From NCBI GenBank assembly GCA_013335535.1, contig JAAXVL010000001.1:637764-701763 (forward strand): DNA of 64,000 nucleotides, written 5' to 3'. A model generated the notes under the pieces. The model was given only the letters and a program-made list of their open reading frames with translations, was not told the origin of the DNA and did no database searches. This document shows, one piece after another, positions 12,708 through 20,898 of this stretch (the stretch's first letter is position 1; each line of letters starts with the position of its first letter). The DNA comes from Azonexaceae bacterium. Its GTDB lineage: Bacteria > Pseudomonadota > Gammaproteobacteria > Burkholderiales > Rhodocyclaceae. The position numbers were made by a program, and so were the translations under genes.

Positions 12708-13183
12708 TTGCTCTCGCCGCTCGCTGTCTTGGCTGCGCTCTTCGGATAGCCGGCGAGGTCGAGCAGGTTGTTGTAGGCGCCTGCTTCAAAGCCGCGGAAA
12801 TTCTGTTTGCCGACCTTGATCGATGGAATGAAGACGTCGCCGACCAGTTGTTTCAGTTCCTCGAAGTCTTCCGGTTTTTGCAGCATTTTTTCGGTGAATG
12901 GCGTGCCGCGGCCGCTCAGCAGGTCGCGCGCATTCTTGCACTCGGCAACGCAGTCGGCGGAGGTGTAGAGCGTGACCGGGAACGACTCCATTGCCCGCTT
13001 CGTGGCAAAGGAAAGGCCATCGCTGGCTTCCGGCTTGCCGCCGGTCTTGACGACTTTTTTCGCGCTGCCCGGCGGGGGCGTGTCGGAAACGACGGTGTGG
13101 CCCGCCGAGTCAATCCACCGATAGGTATCGGCCTGCACGCCGGCAGCGGCCAGTATCAGGCAAAAGGGAAGCAGATAACGCAT
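12704..13183 (-). CDS. DUF4124 and glutaredoxin-like periplasmic protein
   Basis: 159-aa exported protein. The signal peptide is about residues 1-18 (VQADTYRW). A DUF4124 segment follows, with the typical YRWIDSAGHTVVSDTPPP, then a glutaredoxin-like half (about 68-145: FPVTLYTSADCVAECKNARDLL, VFIPSIKVGKQNFRGF). The redox motif is C-VAE-C, with three residues between the cysteines instead of two, so disulfide chemistry may be altered. Ribosome site GGGAGA before the ATG. First gene of a likely operon with xth and the Crp/Fnr regulator. Substrate unknown. Confidence 0.8.
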   Translation of the reverse strand: MRYLLPFCLILAAAGVQADTYRWIDSAGHTVVSDTPPPGSAKKVVKTGGKPEASDGLSFATKRAMESFPVTLYTSADCVAECKNARDLLSGRGTPFTEKMLQKPEDFEELKQLVGDVFIPSIKVGKQNFRGFEAGAYNNLLDLAGYPKSAAKTASGESK

Positions 13184-13203
13184 GGTGTTTCTCCCTGAAA
13201 CGC

Positions 13204-15258
13204 TTAGGCAGCAATCATACCGCTATGACGAAGCAGTGCGTCGACGCTGGGTTCGCGGCCGCGGAAGGCCTTGAACGATTCGATGGCCGGGCGCGAACCG
13301 CCGACCGACAGGATCTCGTCGAGGAAGCGTTTGCCAACGGTGGCATCGAACGGGTTGCCGGCCTCTTCGAAGGCCGCGTAGGCATCGGCCGACAGCACTT
13401 CCGCCCACTTGTAGCTGAAGTAGCCGGCTCCATAGCCGCCGCCGAAAATGTGCGAAAAACTGTTCGGGAAACGGTGCCATGCGGGCGGCACCAGCACGGC
13501 GACTTCCTTGCGCACGTCGTTGAGCACGTCCATCACGGTCAACCCGGATTTCGGGTCAAAATCGGAATGGATCAGCATGTCGAACAGCGAGAACTCGATC
13601 TGGCGCACGGCCATCATGCCGCTCTGGAAATTCTTGGCGGCCAGCATCTTGTCGAAAAGTTCGCGCGGCAGCGGGGCGCCGGTGTCGACGTGGGCCGTCA
13701 TGCCCTCGACCACTTCCCATTCCCAGCAGTAGTTTTCCATGAACTGCGAGGGCAGCTCGACGGCATCCCATTCGACGCCATGGATGCCCGACACACCCAG
13801 CTCTTCGCCGCGCGTCAGCAGGTGGTGCAGGCCGTGGCCGGTTTCGTGGAAGAGCGTGGTGACGTCATCGTGGGTGAAAGTCGCCGGCTTGCCGCCGACC
13901 GGGCGCGAGAAATTGCAATTCAGGTAGGCAATCGGCTTCTGAATGCCGTTGAGTACCCTGCGACGCGAGCGGGCTTCGTCCATCCAGGCGCCGCCGCGCT
14001 TGGTTTCGCGGGCGTAGAGGTCAAGGTAGAACTGGCCGACCAGATCGCCGGCCGGCGTTTCCAGCCGGTAGAAACGGACGTCTTCATGCCAGACCGGCGC
14101 GGTATCCGGTTTGACCTTGACGTTGAACAGGCTCTCGATGACCTTGAACAGGCCACCGAGCACCTTGGGCTCGGTGAAGTACTGCTTCACTTCCTGCTCG
14201 GAGAAGGCGTAGCGTGCCTGCAGCAGCTTCTCGGAAACATAGGCGGCATCCCAGGGCTGGAAGTCGGCCAGGCCGAGTTCATCCTTGGCGAAGGCGCGCA
14301 GTTCGGCGATGTCCTTCTCGGCAAACGGCTTGGCCTTGGCCGCCAGTTCGCGCAGGAAAGCGAGCACCTGAGCCGGCGTATCGGCCATCTTGGGGGCTAG
14401 CGAGACTTCAGCGAAATTGTTGAAGCCGAGCATTTTTGCGTCTTCAACGCGCAGTTCCAGCATGCGCTGGATGATCGGCGTGTTGTCCCATTCCGGCTTG
14501 CTCGAGCCATCGTGGAATTCGGCGGCGCGCGTCGCGTAGGCGCGGTACATGCGGGCGCGCAGTTCGCGGTTGTCGGCGTACTGCATGATCGGGCCGTAGG
14601 ACGGGGCTTGCAGGCTGAAACGCCAACCGGTTACGCCAGCTTTTTCGGCAGCAGTCTTGGAGGCTTCCTTGGCGTCGTCGGGCAGGCCGGCGAGCAGGGC
14701 TTCGTCGGTGACGACTTCGGAAAACGCGTTGGTGGCGTCGAGCAGATTTTCGGCGAACTTGGCGGAGAGCTGTGACAGTTCTTCCATGATGGCCTGGAAG
14801 CGCGGCTTCTGGTCATCCGGCAACTCGGCGCCGGACAGGCGGAAATCGCGCACTTCGTTATTGACGATCTTCTTCTGTTCGACGCTCAGCGTGGCGTATT
14901 CGGCGCTGTCGCGCAGTGCTTTGTATTTCTCGAACAGCTTGAGGTTCTGCCCGAGTTCGGCGTAGAAGCGCGAGACTTCCGGCAGCATCTCGTTATAGGC
15001 CTCGCGCCAGGCCGGGATGTCATTGACCGAATGCAGATGACCGACGATGCCCCAGGCGCGGCCGAACGGCTCCAGACCATCGGACAGCGCGCCAGCGAAA
15101 TCCTTCCAGGTGGCCGGCGTGGTATCGGCGGTCAGGCGCTCGATCAGTTCGCGGCCGGCGGTCAAAAGCGATTCGATGGCCGGTTTGACATGTTCGGGCT
15201 GAACGGTGTCGAAACGCGGCAGGTCGGAGAAGTCGAGCAGGGGATTGGCGGTCGTCAT
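13204..15258 (-). CDS. prlC: oligopeptidase A
   Basis: Cytosolic M3-family zinc metallopeptidase that degrades short peptides, including cleaved signal peptides and lipoprotein signal fragments. 684 aa, normal length. The zinc motif HETGH is at residues 471-475 (FHETGHGLHHLL), with the downstream Glu in the GVEWDAVELPSQFMEN region as third ligand. The C-terminal FSHIFGGGYGAGYFSYKWAEVL is typical of the family. It is transcribed toward the DUF4124 gene 20 bp away. A weak repeat-like match at 13533-13568 encodes a segment that aligns with homologues without a gap. Confidence 0.96.
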   Translation of the reverse strand: MTTANPLLDFSDLPRFDTVQPEHVKPAIESLLTAGRELIERLTADTTPATWKDFAGALSDGLEPFGRAWGIVGHLHSVNDIPAWREAYNEMLPEVSRFYAELGQNLKLFEKYKALRDSAEYATLSVEQKKIVNNEVRDFRLSGAELPDDQKPRFQAIMEELSQLSAKFAENLLDATNAFSEVVTDEALLAGLPDDAKEASKTAAEKAGVTGWRFSLQAPSYGPIMQYADNRELRARMYRAYATRAAEFHDGSSKPEWDNTPIIQRMLELRVEDAKMLGFNNFAEVSLAPKMADTPAQVLAFLRELAAKAKPFAEKDIAELRAFAKDELGLADFQPWDAAYVSEKLLQARYAFSEQEVKQYFTEPKVLGGLFKVIESLFNVKVKPDTAPVWHEDVRFYRLETPAGDLVGQFYLDLYARETKRGGAWMDEARSRRRVLNGIQKPIAYLNCNFSRPVGGKPATFTHDDVTTLFHETGHGLHHLLTRGEELGVSGIHGVEWDAVELPSQFMENYCWEWEVVEGMTAHVDTGAPLPRELFDKMLAAKNFQSGMMAVRQIEFSLFDMLIHSDFDPKSGLTVMDVLNDVRKEVAVLVPPAWHRFPNSFSHIFGGGYGAGYFSYKWAEVLSADAYAAFEEAGNPFDATVGKRFLDEILSVGGSRPAIESFKAFRGREPSVDALLRHSGMIAA
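13533..13568 (+). repeat. possible degenerate repeat copy in prlC
   Basis: Forward match TCACGGTCAACCCGG, then TTTCGGGTCAAAATCGGAAT, with several mismatches and one extra C in the core. It may be a decayed copy or chance. Confidence 0.35.
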
Positions 15259-15275
15259 TTTTATATTCCAGGCAA

Positions 15276-15302
15276 GAAAAACGGGCGGTCAGGCCGCCCG
15301 TT
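15276..15302 (-). terminator. intrinsic terminator after the DUF2189 gene
   Basis: Read on the minus strand: 9-bp stem AACGGGCGG/CCGCCCGTT with loop CCTGA, followed by TTTTTC. It lies 20 bp past the stop of the DUF2189 gene and just upstream of prlC, so it should separate their transcripts. Confidence 0.85.
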
Positions 15303-15321
15303 GGATCTGGGGGCAGACCCC

Positions 15322-16095
15322 CTATTCTACAAGCTCGCGGTAGGCATGCCACGAGGCGTGGCCGAGAATCGGCATGATCAGGACCAGGCCGAAGAGCAGG
15401 GTGGCGAAACCGATCAGCGTCAGGCCGACAAGCATGGCTGCCCACAGCAACAGGGGTGCGGCATTGCGCATGAAGGCGCGCAGGCTGGTCATCATGGCGG
15501 TGGCCACGTCGGCATCGCGGTCAAGCATGAGTGGCACAGCAACGACGCTCAGCGCATAGACGAAAAGCGCCAATACGCCACCGAGCAGAAACCAGGTAGC
15601 GGTGAACGCCAGATGCTGGCCGTCGAAGATGATTTCGTTGAGGTAGACGCTGGCGATCGGTGCCGAGTTGGCGCCGATCAGGGCGAAGGCGACGGCGGAA
15701 AAACGTTCCCACATCAGCATGATGAGCGCCACGATCAGCCCGAAGAAGGCCAGCGACTGGCCGTTGCGGCTGAAGCACTTGATCGAGTCGATGAACAGGA
15801 TCTTCTCGCCAGCTTCCGTGCGTCGGCTCAACTCGTAAAGCCCGGCCGCGAGTAGCGGCGCGACGAGGAAGAAGCCGGAAATGGAAACCGAGAGCAGATG
15901 TGGGCTCTGGAGCAGGGCGAGGATGATGAAGTCACCGCCCAGCGCGAAGAGCAGGCCATAGGCCAGCGAAGGCAGGGGGTTGGCCTTGACGTCCCGCCAG
16001 CCGGCGCGCAGCCAGAGTAAGGGGCGGTCAGCGGCAATGCGCCGGATGTGGGGCAAGGGCACCCCCTGGGCATGGAAATCGGAAAGCGGGTTCAT
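15322..16095 (-). CDS. DUF2189 family integral membrane protein
   Basis: 257-aa polytopic inner-membrane protein; the start at 16093-16095 follows an AGGAGG ribosome site. An alternative start 8 codons upstream lacks one. About six hydrophobic segments: residues roughly 45-65, 70-90, 120-140, 160-180, 190-215 and 225-250. The N-terminal region with LPHIRRIAADRPLLWLRAGWRDV and PLPSLAYGLLFAL is the DUF2189 signature. No enzymatic motif is visible and no function is known for the family. It has its own terminator. Confidence 0.8.
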   Translation of the reverse strand: MNPLSDFHAQGVPLPHIRRIAADRPLLWLRAGWRDVKANPLPSLAYGLLFALGGDFIILALLQSPHLLSVSISGFFLVAPLLAAGLYELSRRTEAGEKILFIDSIKCFSRNGQSLAFFGLIVALIMLMWERFSAVAFALIGANSAPIASVYLNEIIFDGQHLAFTATWFLLGGVLALFVYALSVVAVPLMLDRDADVATAMMTSLRAFMRNAAPLLLWAAMLVGLTLIGFATLLFGLVLIMPILGHASWHAYRELVE

Positions 16096-16310
16096 GGCAG
16101 CCTCCTCTGTCAGGGTCACGGGGGTTTGACCGGAGGGAAGGGGCGGGGTTCAGTTGAATGGAGGGGGGCGGCCAACATCGGCTGGCCAGTCGTGCGACAA
16201 CAAAATGGTTATTCACAATCCATATGTATAGTCTGAGTAATACAAATGACGCGTATGGCATATTGGCGTCACTAAACTTATAGTGGCTTACCCATATAAG
16301 GGAGACGGAG

Positions 16311-16751
16311 TTGAGCGTAAGACAGATTCACATTTTTATCAGCCATGCATGGGATTACTCGGATCACTACGAAACACTCGCCTCGTGGATATTTAAACAA
16401 CGCTGGTCAGTAGGGCAGGCATCCTTGGACTTTCGCGATTTCTCAATTCCTAGAAGCAATCCGATTCACAACGTTCAAAGTACCCAAGCACTTAAGGAAG
16501 CCATCTTTGGGCAAATCTCGCGGTCTCATGTCGTAGTTATCCCGAGTGGAATGTATGCGCATTACAGCCGATGGATTCAGAAGGAAATAGATGGAGCAAA
16601 GTACTATCGAAAGCCAATATTGGCAGTAAATCCTTGGGGCCAGCAGAAGCGACCTGGCGTAGTACTCGATAATGCAGATGATGGCGTTGGCTGGAACAAG
16701 CAGCCGCTTATCAACACAATTTGGCAGTTGTACAAACGGCAGTATGGTTGA
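16311..16751 (+). CDS. stand-alone TIR-like protein (DUF1863/ThsB-like)
   Basis: 146-aa single-domain protein. Seen: FISHAWDYSDHYETL (residues 9-23, beta-A and first helix), VVVIPSGMYAHYSRWIQKEI (74-93) with a Glu at 92 in the position of the TIR catalytic glutamate, and KPILAVNPWG (101-110). The order and motifs fit the MTH538 TIR-like family, which includes Thoeris ThsB proteins that make cyclic-ADP-ribose-type signals. The start is a TTG at 16311, after GGAGACGGAG. No ThsA (SIR2/NADase) partner is adjacent. Base composition is clearly AT-richer than the neighbours, suggesting transfer. A defence role is inferred. Confidence 0.75.
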   Translation: MSVRQIHIFISHAWDYSDHYETLASWIFKQRWSVGQASLDFRDFSIPRSNPIHNVQSTQALKEAIFGQISRSHVVVIPSGMYAHYSRWIQKEIDGAKYYRKPILAVNPWGQQKRPGVVLDNADDGVGWNKQPLINTIWQLYKRQYG

Positions 16752-16854
16752 TGTCATCCTGAATATTCCAAAGGTAGCTTTGGGCACAACCCAGCCTCTC
16801 AAAAATTCCCATCGCCCTCGTAGCGTTTCTTTTTCAGGGTTGGAGTCGCAAAAC

Positions 16855-16883
16855 AAAAACGCCCGCATTATGCGGGCGTTTTT
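16855..16883. terminator. bidirectional intrinsic terminator
   Basis: Perfect 13-bp stem AAAAACGCCCGCA/TGCGGGCGTTTTT with a 3-base loop (TTA). It ends purC (minus) and can also end the TIR-like gene (plus). Confidence 0.95.
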
Positions 16884-16900
16884 CTTGAAGCGACGGTCGC

Positions 16901-17833
16901 TTACAGCGTCTTGCCGGTGAGCTTTTCGTAAGCTTCGATGTACTTCGCGCTGGTCTTGGCGATGACGTCGGCCGGCAGTTTCGGGCCGGGGGCGACTTTG
17001 CCCCAGTCGAGGGTTTCGAGGTAGTCGCGGACGAACTGCTTGTCGTAGGACGGCGGGTTCTTGCCTTCCTCGTACTGGTCGGCCGGCCAGAAACGCGAGG
17101 AGTCCGGGGTCAGGGCTTCGTCGATGAGGTGCAGGGTGCCGGCGGCGTCGATGCCGAATTCGAACTTGGTGTCGGCGATGATGATGCCGCGGCCCTTGGC
17201 GTAGGCGCAGGCTTCTTCGTAGAGACGAATGGAGGCGATGCGGGCTTCGTCGGCCAGTTGGGCGCCGTTCTTGCCGGTGCCGGCCAGGGCTTCGGCGAGG
17301 TCGGCGGCGCAGTTGGCCTGGGCGACGGCGAAGGAGACGTTTTCGTCATGATCGCCGACGGCGGCCTTGGTGGCCGGCGTGAAGATCGGGGAGGGCAGCT
17401 TCTGGGCCATTTTGAGGCCAGCCGGCAGGGCGATGCCGCAGATGGCGCCGGTTTCCTGATAGTCCTTCCAGCCGGAACCGATCACGTAGCCGCGGACGAC
17501 GGCTTCGATGGGCAGCGGCTTGAGGCGCTTGACGACGACGGCGCGGCCACGAACCTGCTCGCGCTCGTTTTCGGCGACGACGGTTTCCGGATCGATGCCG
17601 GTCAGCTGGTTGGGGACGATGTGGCCGAGCTTTTCAAACCAGAAATTGGCGACGGCTTGCAGGACTTCGCCCTTGCGCGGAATCGGGTCCGGCAGGATGA
17701 CGTCGAAGGCGGAGAGGCGGTCGGTCGTAACGATCAGCAGCTTGTCGGCATCGACGGCGTAGATGTCGCGGACCTTGCCCTTGTTGAGCAGGGGCAGGCT
17801 GGTGATGGAGGACTGGAAGAGCGGAGTGGTCAC
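16901..17833 (-). CDS. purC: SAICAR synthetase
   Basis: Phosphoribosylaminoimidazole-succinocarboxamide synthase, which joins aspartate to CAIR using ATP in purine synthesis. 310 aa, the longer type found in many betaproteobacteria and fungi rather than the ~237-aa enterobacterial form. Motifs: [12 protein letters not shown] (residues 17-28), [31 protein letters not shown], and the signature [13 protein letters not shown] followed by [12 protein letters not shown]. It has its own terminator at 16855 and lies 37 bp downstream of the DUF3422 gene on the same strand. Confidence 0.97.
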   Translation of the reverse strand: MTTPLFQSSITSLPLLNKGKVRDIYAVDADKLLIVTTDRLSAFDVILPDPIPRKGEVLQAVANFWFEKLGHIVPNQLTGIDPETVVAENEREQVRGRAVVVKRLKPLPIEAVVRGYVIGSGWKDYQETGAICGIALPAGLKMAQKLPSPIFTPATKAAVGDHDENVSFAVAQANCAADLAEALAGTGKNGAQLADEARIASIRLYEEACAYAKGRGIIIADTKFEFGIDAAGTLHLIDEALTPDSSRFWPADQYEEGKNPPSYDKQFVRDYLETLDWGKVAPGPKLPADVIAKTSAKYIEAYEKLTGKTL

Positions 17834-17870
17834 GGCAGATTTCCCGAATGCAAAAAAGAAGGATTATAAA

Positions 17871-19208
17871 TTAATGCGCTGTTTCACCGGCTTCGGCCGC
17901 CAATTTCTTGCGCATGCGGCGGGTGCCCCAGGCGACCAGCCCGGCGATGACCGGGATGGAAACGGCGGTGATGACGTCGGTGTTGAGGTGATGCAGCTCC
18001 TTCGTGCCCTTGGCCAGATACTGCACAAGCTGCGAGCCGTAATAGGTGAGGACGACGACGGAGAGGCCTTCGACCGTTTCCTGCAGGCGAAGTTGCAACT
18101 TCGCGCGGCTATTCATCTGGCCGAGCAATTCCTGGTTCTGCCGTTCGAGTTCGATATCGACGCGGGTGCGTAGCAGCTGGCTGTTGCGGGCGACACGGGC
18201 CGAGAGTTCTTCCTGCCGGCGGCTGATTGCCTCGCAGGTGTTCATGGCTGGCAGCAGGCGGCGCTGCATGAATTCGAAGAAGGTGGGCAGGCCGGAGATG
18301 CGCGTTTCGCGCAGTTCCTCGATGCGCTGCATGACCAGCCCGTGGTAGGCGCGCGAGGCGCCGAAACGGAAGGTGGTGCGGGCCACGGAGTGTTCGACAT
18401 CGGCGGCCAGCGTGGACAGGGTGCCGAGCACTTCGCGTTCGTCGGTCGGCGACTTGGCCTGGCCGATGCGGTCCATCATGTCGGCCAGCTGCTTTTCGCC
18501 GATGAACAGCCATTTGCCGACTTCCTTGGCGACGGGCAGGCCGAGCAGCGACATCATGCGGTAGGTTTCGATTTCGCACAGGCGCTGCACGGTGCGACCG
18601 GTCTGGCGCTGGGTCATGCCTTCATTGAGGACGAGAAAGCGCGAGAAGCCGTTGTCGATCTTGAAGTCGGTAAAAATCCAGGCGGTTTCGTCGGCGACCT
18701 TGGCGGCGACCATCGTCCGGCCGTTTGGCGTCAGGCTGGCAAGAATTGAATCCGGGCTGATTTCGTCAGTCGACCGCAGTTCGACGTGGGTGGCGACGAT
18801 CAGCTTGCCGGGGATGCCCGAAATCCACTCGGGTAGCACGGCGTCGAAGGCGGTGACGTCCGGGTGCAGTTCCTCGCCGCTGGTCAGTGGCCGGAAGAAG
18901 GTGTAGCACGAAAACTCGGTGTGCAGCTCCCAGCGCATGCGGAAGGCGCCAGTGTCGATCATCATGTGCGAATCCGAGCTTTCGATCGAATTGCAGACAT
19001 GACCCTGGCACAGCTTGCTCAGGTTGTCGCGGGCGGCCGGGGCCTTGTCGGTGCTGTGCTTGAAGACCAGGTGCGAGACGAGCACGGCGCCGACCAGTGG
19101 TACCGGCGGTCGGGCATGGAATTCGTTGTTCAGGCGCTGGCGGAGCGGGTGCTCTTCCAGTTCGGAAAGCATCAGGCGTGGGTGCATGATCGAGGTCGGT
19201 GGTGTCAT
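17871..19208 (-). CDS. DUF3422 family membrane-anchored protein
   Basis: 445-aa protein typical of DUF3422. The N-terminal HPLRQRLNNEFHARPPVPL is the family signature. A long middle region follows with conserved WELHTEFSCYTFF, then a helical segment (about 320-400) likely to form coiled coil (QEELSARVARNSQLLRTRVDIELERQ). One or two hydrophobic segments lie near the C-terminus (VITAVSIPVIAGLVAWG) before a basic tail, so it is probably an inner-membrane protein with a large cytoplasmic part. Function unknown. Start chosen at the first ATG; MHPRL seven codons later is also possible. Confidence 0.82.
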   Translation of the reverse strand: MTPPTSIMHPRLMLSELEEHPLRQRLNNEFHARPPVPLVGAVLVSHLVFKHSTDKAPAARDNLSKLCQGHVCNSIESSDSHMMIDTGAFRMRWELHTEFSCYTFFRPLTSGEELHPDVTAFDAVLPEWISGIPGKLIVATHVELRSTDEISPDSILASLTPNGRTMVAAKVADETAWIFTDFKIDNGFSRFLVLNEGMTQRQTGRTVQRLCEIETYRMMSLLGLPVAKEVGKWLFIGEKQLADMMDRIGQAKSPTDEREVLGTLSTLAADVEHSVARTTFRFGASRAYHGLVMQRIEELRETRISGLPTFFEFMQRRLLPAMNTCEAISRRQEELSARVARNSQLLRTRVDIELERQNQELLGQMNSRAKLQLRLQETVEGLSVVVLTYYGSQLVQYLAKGTKELHHLNTDVITAVSIPVIAGLVAWGTRRMRKKLAAEAGETAH

Positions 19209-19241
19209 TGTTGCGGTGCAGCAGATTGTAGCGTAAGCAAA

Positions 19242-20192
19242 TCAGGATGCGGTGCGGGCCGCGAGATAGCGCCCGAATTCGTTTTCCAGCCCCGGCGCAG
19301 CCTGTTCGAGCAGGAACTGGCGGAAGCGTTGGCCAGCCGGCAAAAGGCGCTTGCTGTTCATGTGCACGACATACCAGGTGCGCTCGATCGGCGTGCCGAT
19401 GACGTCAAAAACGCTGACCTCGGCCGTCTTCAGTTCGAGCGGCAGGGTGTGCAGCGAAATGAGCGCGATGCCCATGCCAGCCATCACGGCCTGCTTGATT
19501 GTCTCGTTGCTGCCCATGCTGATCGTGCGGGCCGGTGTGAACAGGTGGTTCTTGAACATTTCCTCGGCAACGCGGCGGGACCCGGAGCCTTCTTCGCGGA
19601 GCAGGAAGGTTTCGTGGCGCAACTCCTGCAGGTCGAAGCGGCGAGCGTCGCGCAGCGGGTGGTCGGCCGGGCCGATCAGCACGTAAGGGTGGCTGGCCAT
19701 CGGCTCGGCGTGGGCGTCGATCTCGACCGGGATGCGCCCCATGACGGCGAGGTCAATGGCGTTGTCCTGCAGTTTTTGCAGCAGGCTCTCGCGGTTGCCG
19801 ACCGAGAACTGCACCTCGATGCCGGGGTGCGCCTGCGAGAACTGGGCGAGCAGGCGGGGCATGAAATACTTGGCGGTGCTGACCAGGCCGACCGACAGCT
19901 GGCCGGTTTCGCCACCGAGCAGACCTTGCAGGTTGGCCTCGGCATCCTTGATCTCGCCGAGCACGCGCAGGGCGTGGTGCACCAGCAGGTCGCCGGCATC
20001 GGTCAGCGCGACGCCGCGGCCCATGCGCTCGAACAGCGGCAGGCCGACGTTGTCTTCGAGCTGCTTGAGCTGCATCGAGACAGCAGGCGGCGTCAGGTGC
20101 AGCTCCTCGGCGGCGCGGGCGTAGCTCAGGTGGCGGGCGGCGACGACGAAGATCTGCAACTGGCGGAGCGTCAAGGTGCGGATGAAGTTCAT
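19242..20192 (-). CDS. cbbR: LysR-type regulator, probable CbbR
   Basis: 316-aa LysR-type regulator. The N-terminal winged helix (about 5-65: LTLRQLQIFVVAARHLSYARAAEELHLTPPAVSMQLKQLE) and effector-binding domain (about 90-300) match CbbR, which activates Calvin-cycle operons in response to metabolites. Start at 20190-20192; the frame is open upstream but those residues are unlike the family. It lies downstream of cbbM on the same strand, about 700 bp away, not divergent as CbbR genes usually are. Its upstream gap holds a 552-bp foldback element, so its promoter must lie next to or within that. Confidence 0.88.
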   Translation of the reverse strand: MNFIRTLTLRQLQIFVVAARHLSYARAAEELHLTPPAVSMQLKQLEDNVGLPLFERMGRGVALTDAGDLLVHHALRVLGEIKDAEANLQGLLGGETGQLSVGLVSTAKYFMPRLLAQFSQAHPGIEVQFSVGNRESLLQKLQDNAIDLAVMGRIPVEIDAHAEPMASHPYVLIGPADHPLRDARRFDLQELRHETFLLREEGSGSRRVAEEMFKNHLFTPARTISMGSNETIKQAVMAGMGIALISLHTLPLELKTAEVSVFDVIGTPIERTWYVVHMNSKRLLPAGQRFRQFLLEQAAPGLENEFGRYLAARTAS

Positions 20193-20254
20193 GTTCAGGG
20201 TGGATTGGGTTTTTTGGGTGTTTGGTAAGGGGGAGTTTAACGCTGGGGAGGATT

Positions 20255-20290
20255 CCACGGTCAACCGGGAAAAATGGGTGAAATTGAAAT
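20255..20290 (+). repeat. dispersed 36-bp repeat, copy upstream of cbbR
   Basis: Forward copy: CCACGGTCAACCGG, GAAAAATGGGTG, AAATTGAAAT. It lies 62 bp before the cbbR start and abuts the foldback element at 20297. Confidence 0.9.
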
Positions 20291-20296
20291 GTTGTG

Positions 20297-20848
20297 GCTT
20301 CGATTGGCTTGGGGTTCCGCCCTTGTGGGGCGGCTTACTTTCTTTTGCTTCGCCAAAAGAAAGTAAGCAAAGAAAAGGCGACCCTGGGTCGGTGCCGGCT
20401 GCGCCGGTTCCCTGCGCTACTCGGAACGCCAGGCGGCTGCGGAACTCGGGCTACGCCCTCAAACAGTCCTCGCCGACTGCCCCCGGCCTTCCTGCGTTGC
20501 TCGGCACCTCCCAAGGGGCCCGGTAAGGCGTCCGTAGCCAAACTTGGGATTTCATTTTTTGGCTTTTTTTCCGGTTGACCGTGGGAATGCAAGTTCTGGC
20601 CGTACCGGTTGAGTTTGGACGCTTTTCGGGTCCCCATGAGAGGCGCTGAGCAACGTAGGCAGGCCGGGGGCCTTCGGCTTGCGTTGTCTGAGCCGCAGGC
20701 GAGTTTAGCAAGCCGCCCGGCCTGCCGAGTAGCGCAAGGAACCCGAAGGGCGCCGACCCTGGGGTCGCCTTTTCTTTGGCTACTTTCTTTTGGCGAAGCA
20801 AAAGAAAGTACGCCCGCCAGCAAGGCGGAAACCCAAGCCAATCGAAGC
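20297..20848. mobile_element. 552-bp foldback element between cbbM and cbbR
   Basis: Left arm 20297-20533 and right arm 20617-20848 are diverged inverted copies, both with outer end GCTTCGATTGGCTTGG. Each arm has its own hairpin; the left one (20334-20367) is a perfect 14-bp stem CTTACTTTCTTTTG with loop CTTCGC. The 83-bp centre carries a reverse copy of the 36-bp repeat. Short frames inside translate to an SFASPKES...RKGDP type peptide, which I recognise as a common false gene call in beta- and gammaproteobacterial repeats. I see no transposase. This accounts for the whole 706-bp gap between cbbR and cbbM. Confidence 0.8.
20549..20584 (-). repeat. dispersed 36-bp repeat, copy at the centre of the foldback element
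   Basis: Reverse copy; on the minus strand CCACGGTCAACCGG, AAAAAAAGCCAA, AAAATGAAAT. It lies in the unpaired centre between the two arms. Confidence 0.88.
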
Positions 20849-20898
20849 AGAGGCGGTGCAGATCAATGCAGAACGGCACCGCCCCGGCATGGGGCCAA

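Noticed and set aside
16201-16310. Promoter of the TIR-like gene
   Set aside because: Several TATA-like words occur in this AT-rich stretch, but none has a -35 partner at proper spacing, so I do not mark one.
16311-16751. A complete Thoeris defence system
   Set aside because: Only the TIR-like component is present. The neighbours are a DUF2189 membrane gene and purC; no ThsA-like protein lies nearby.
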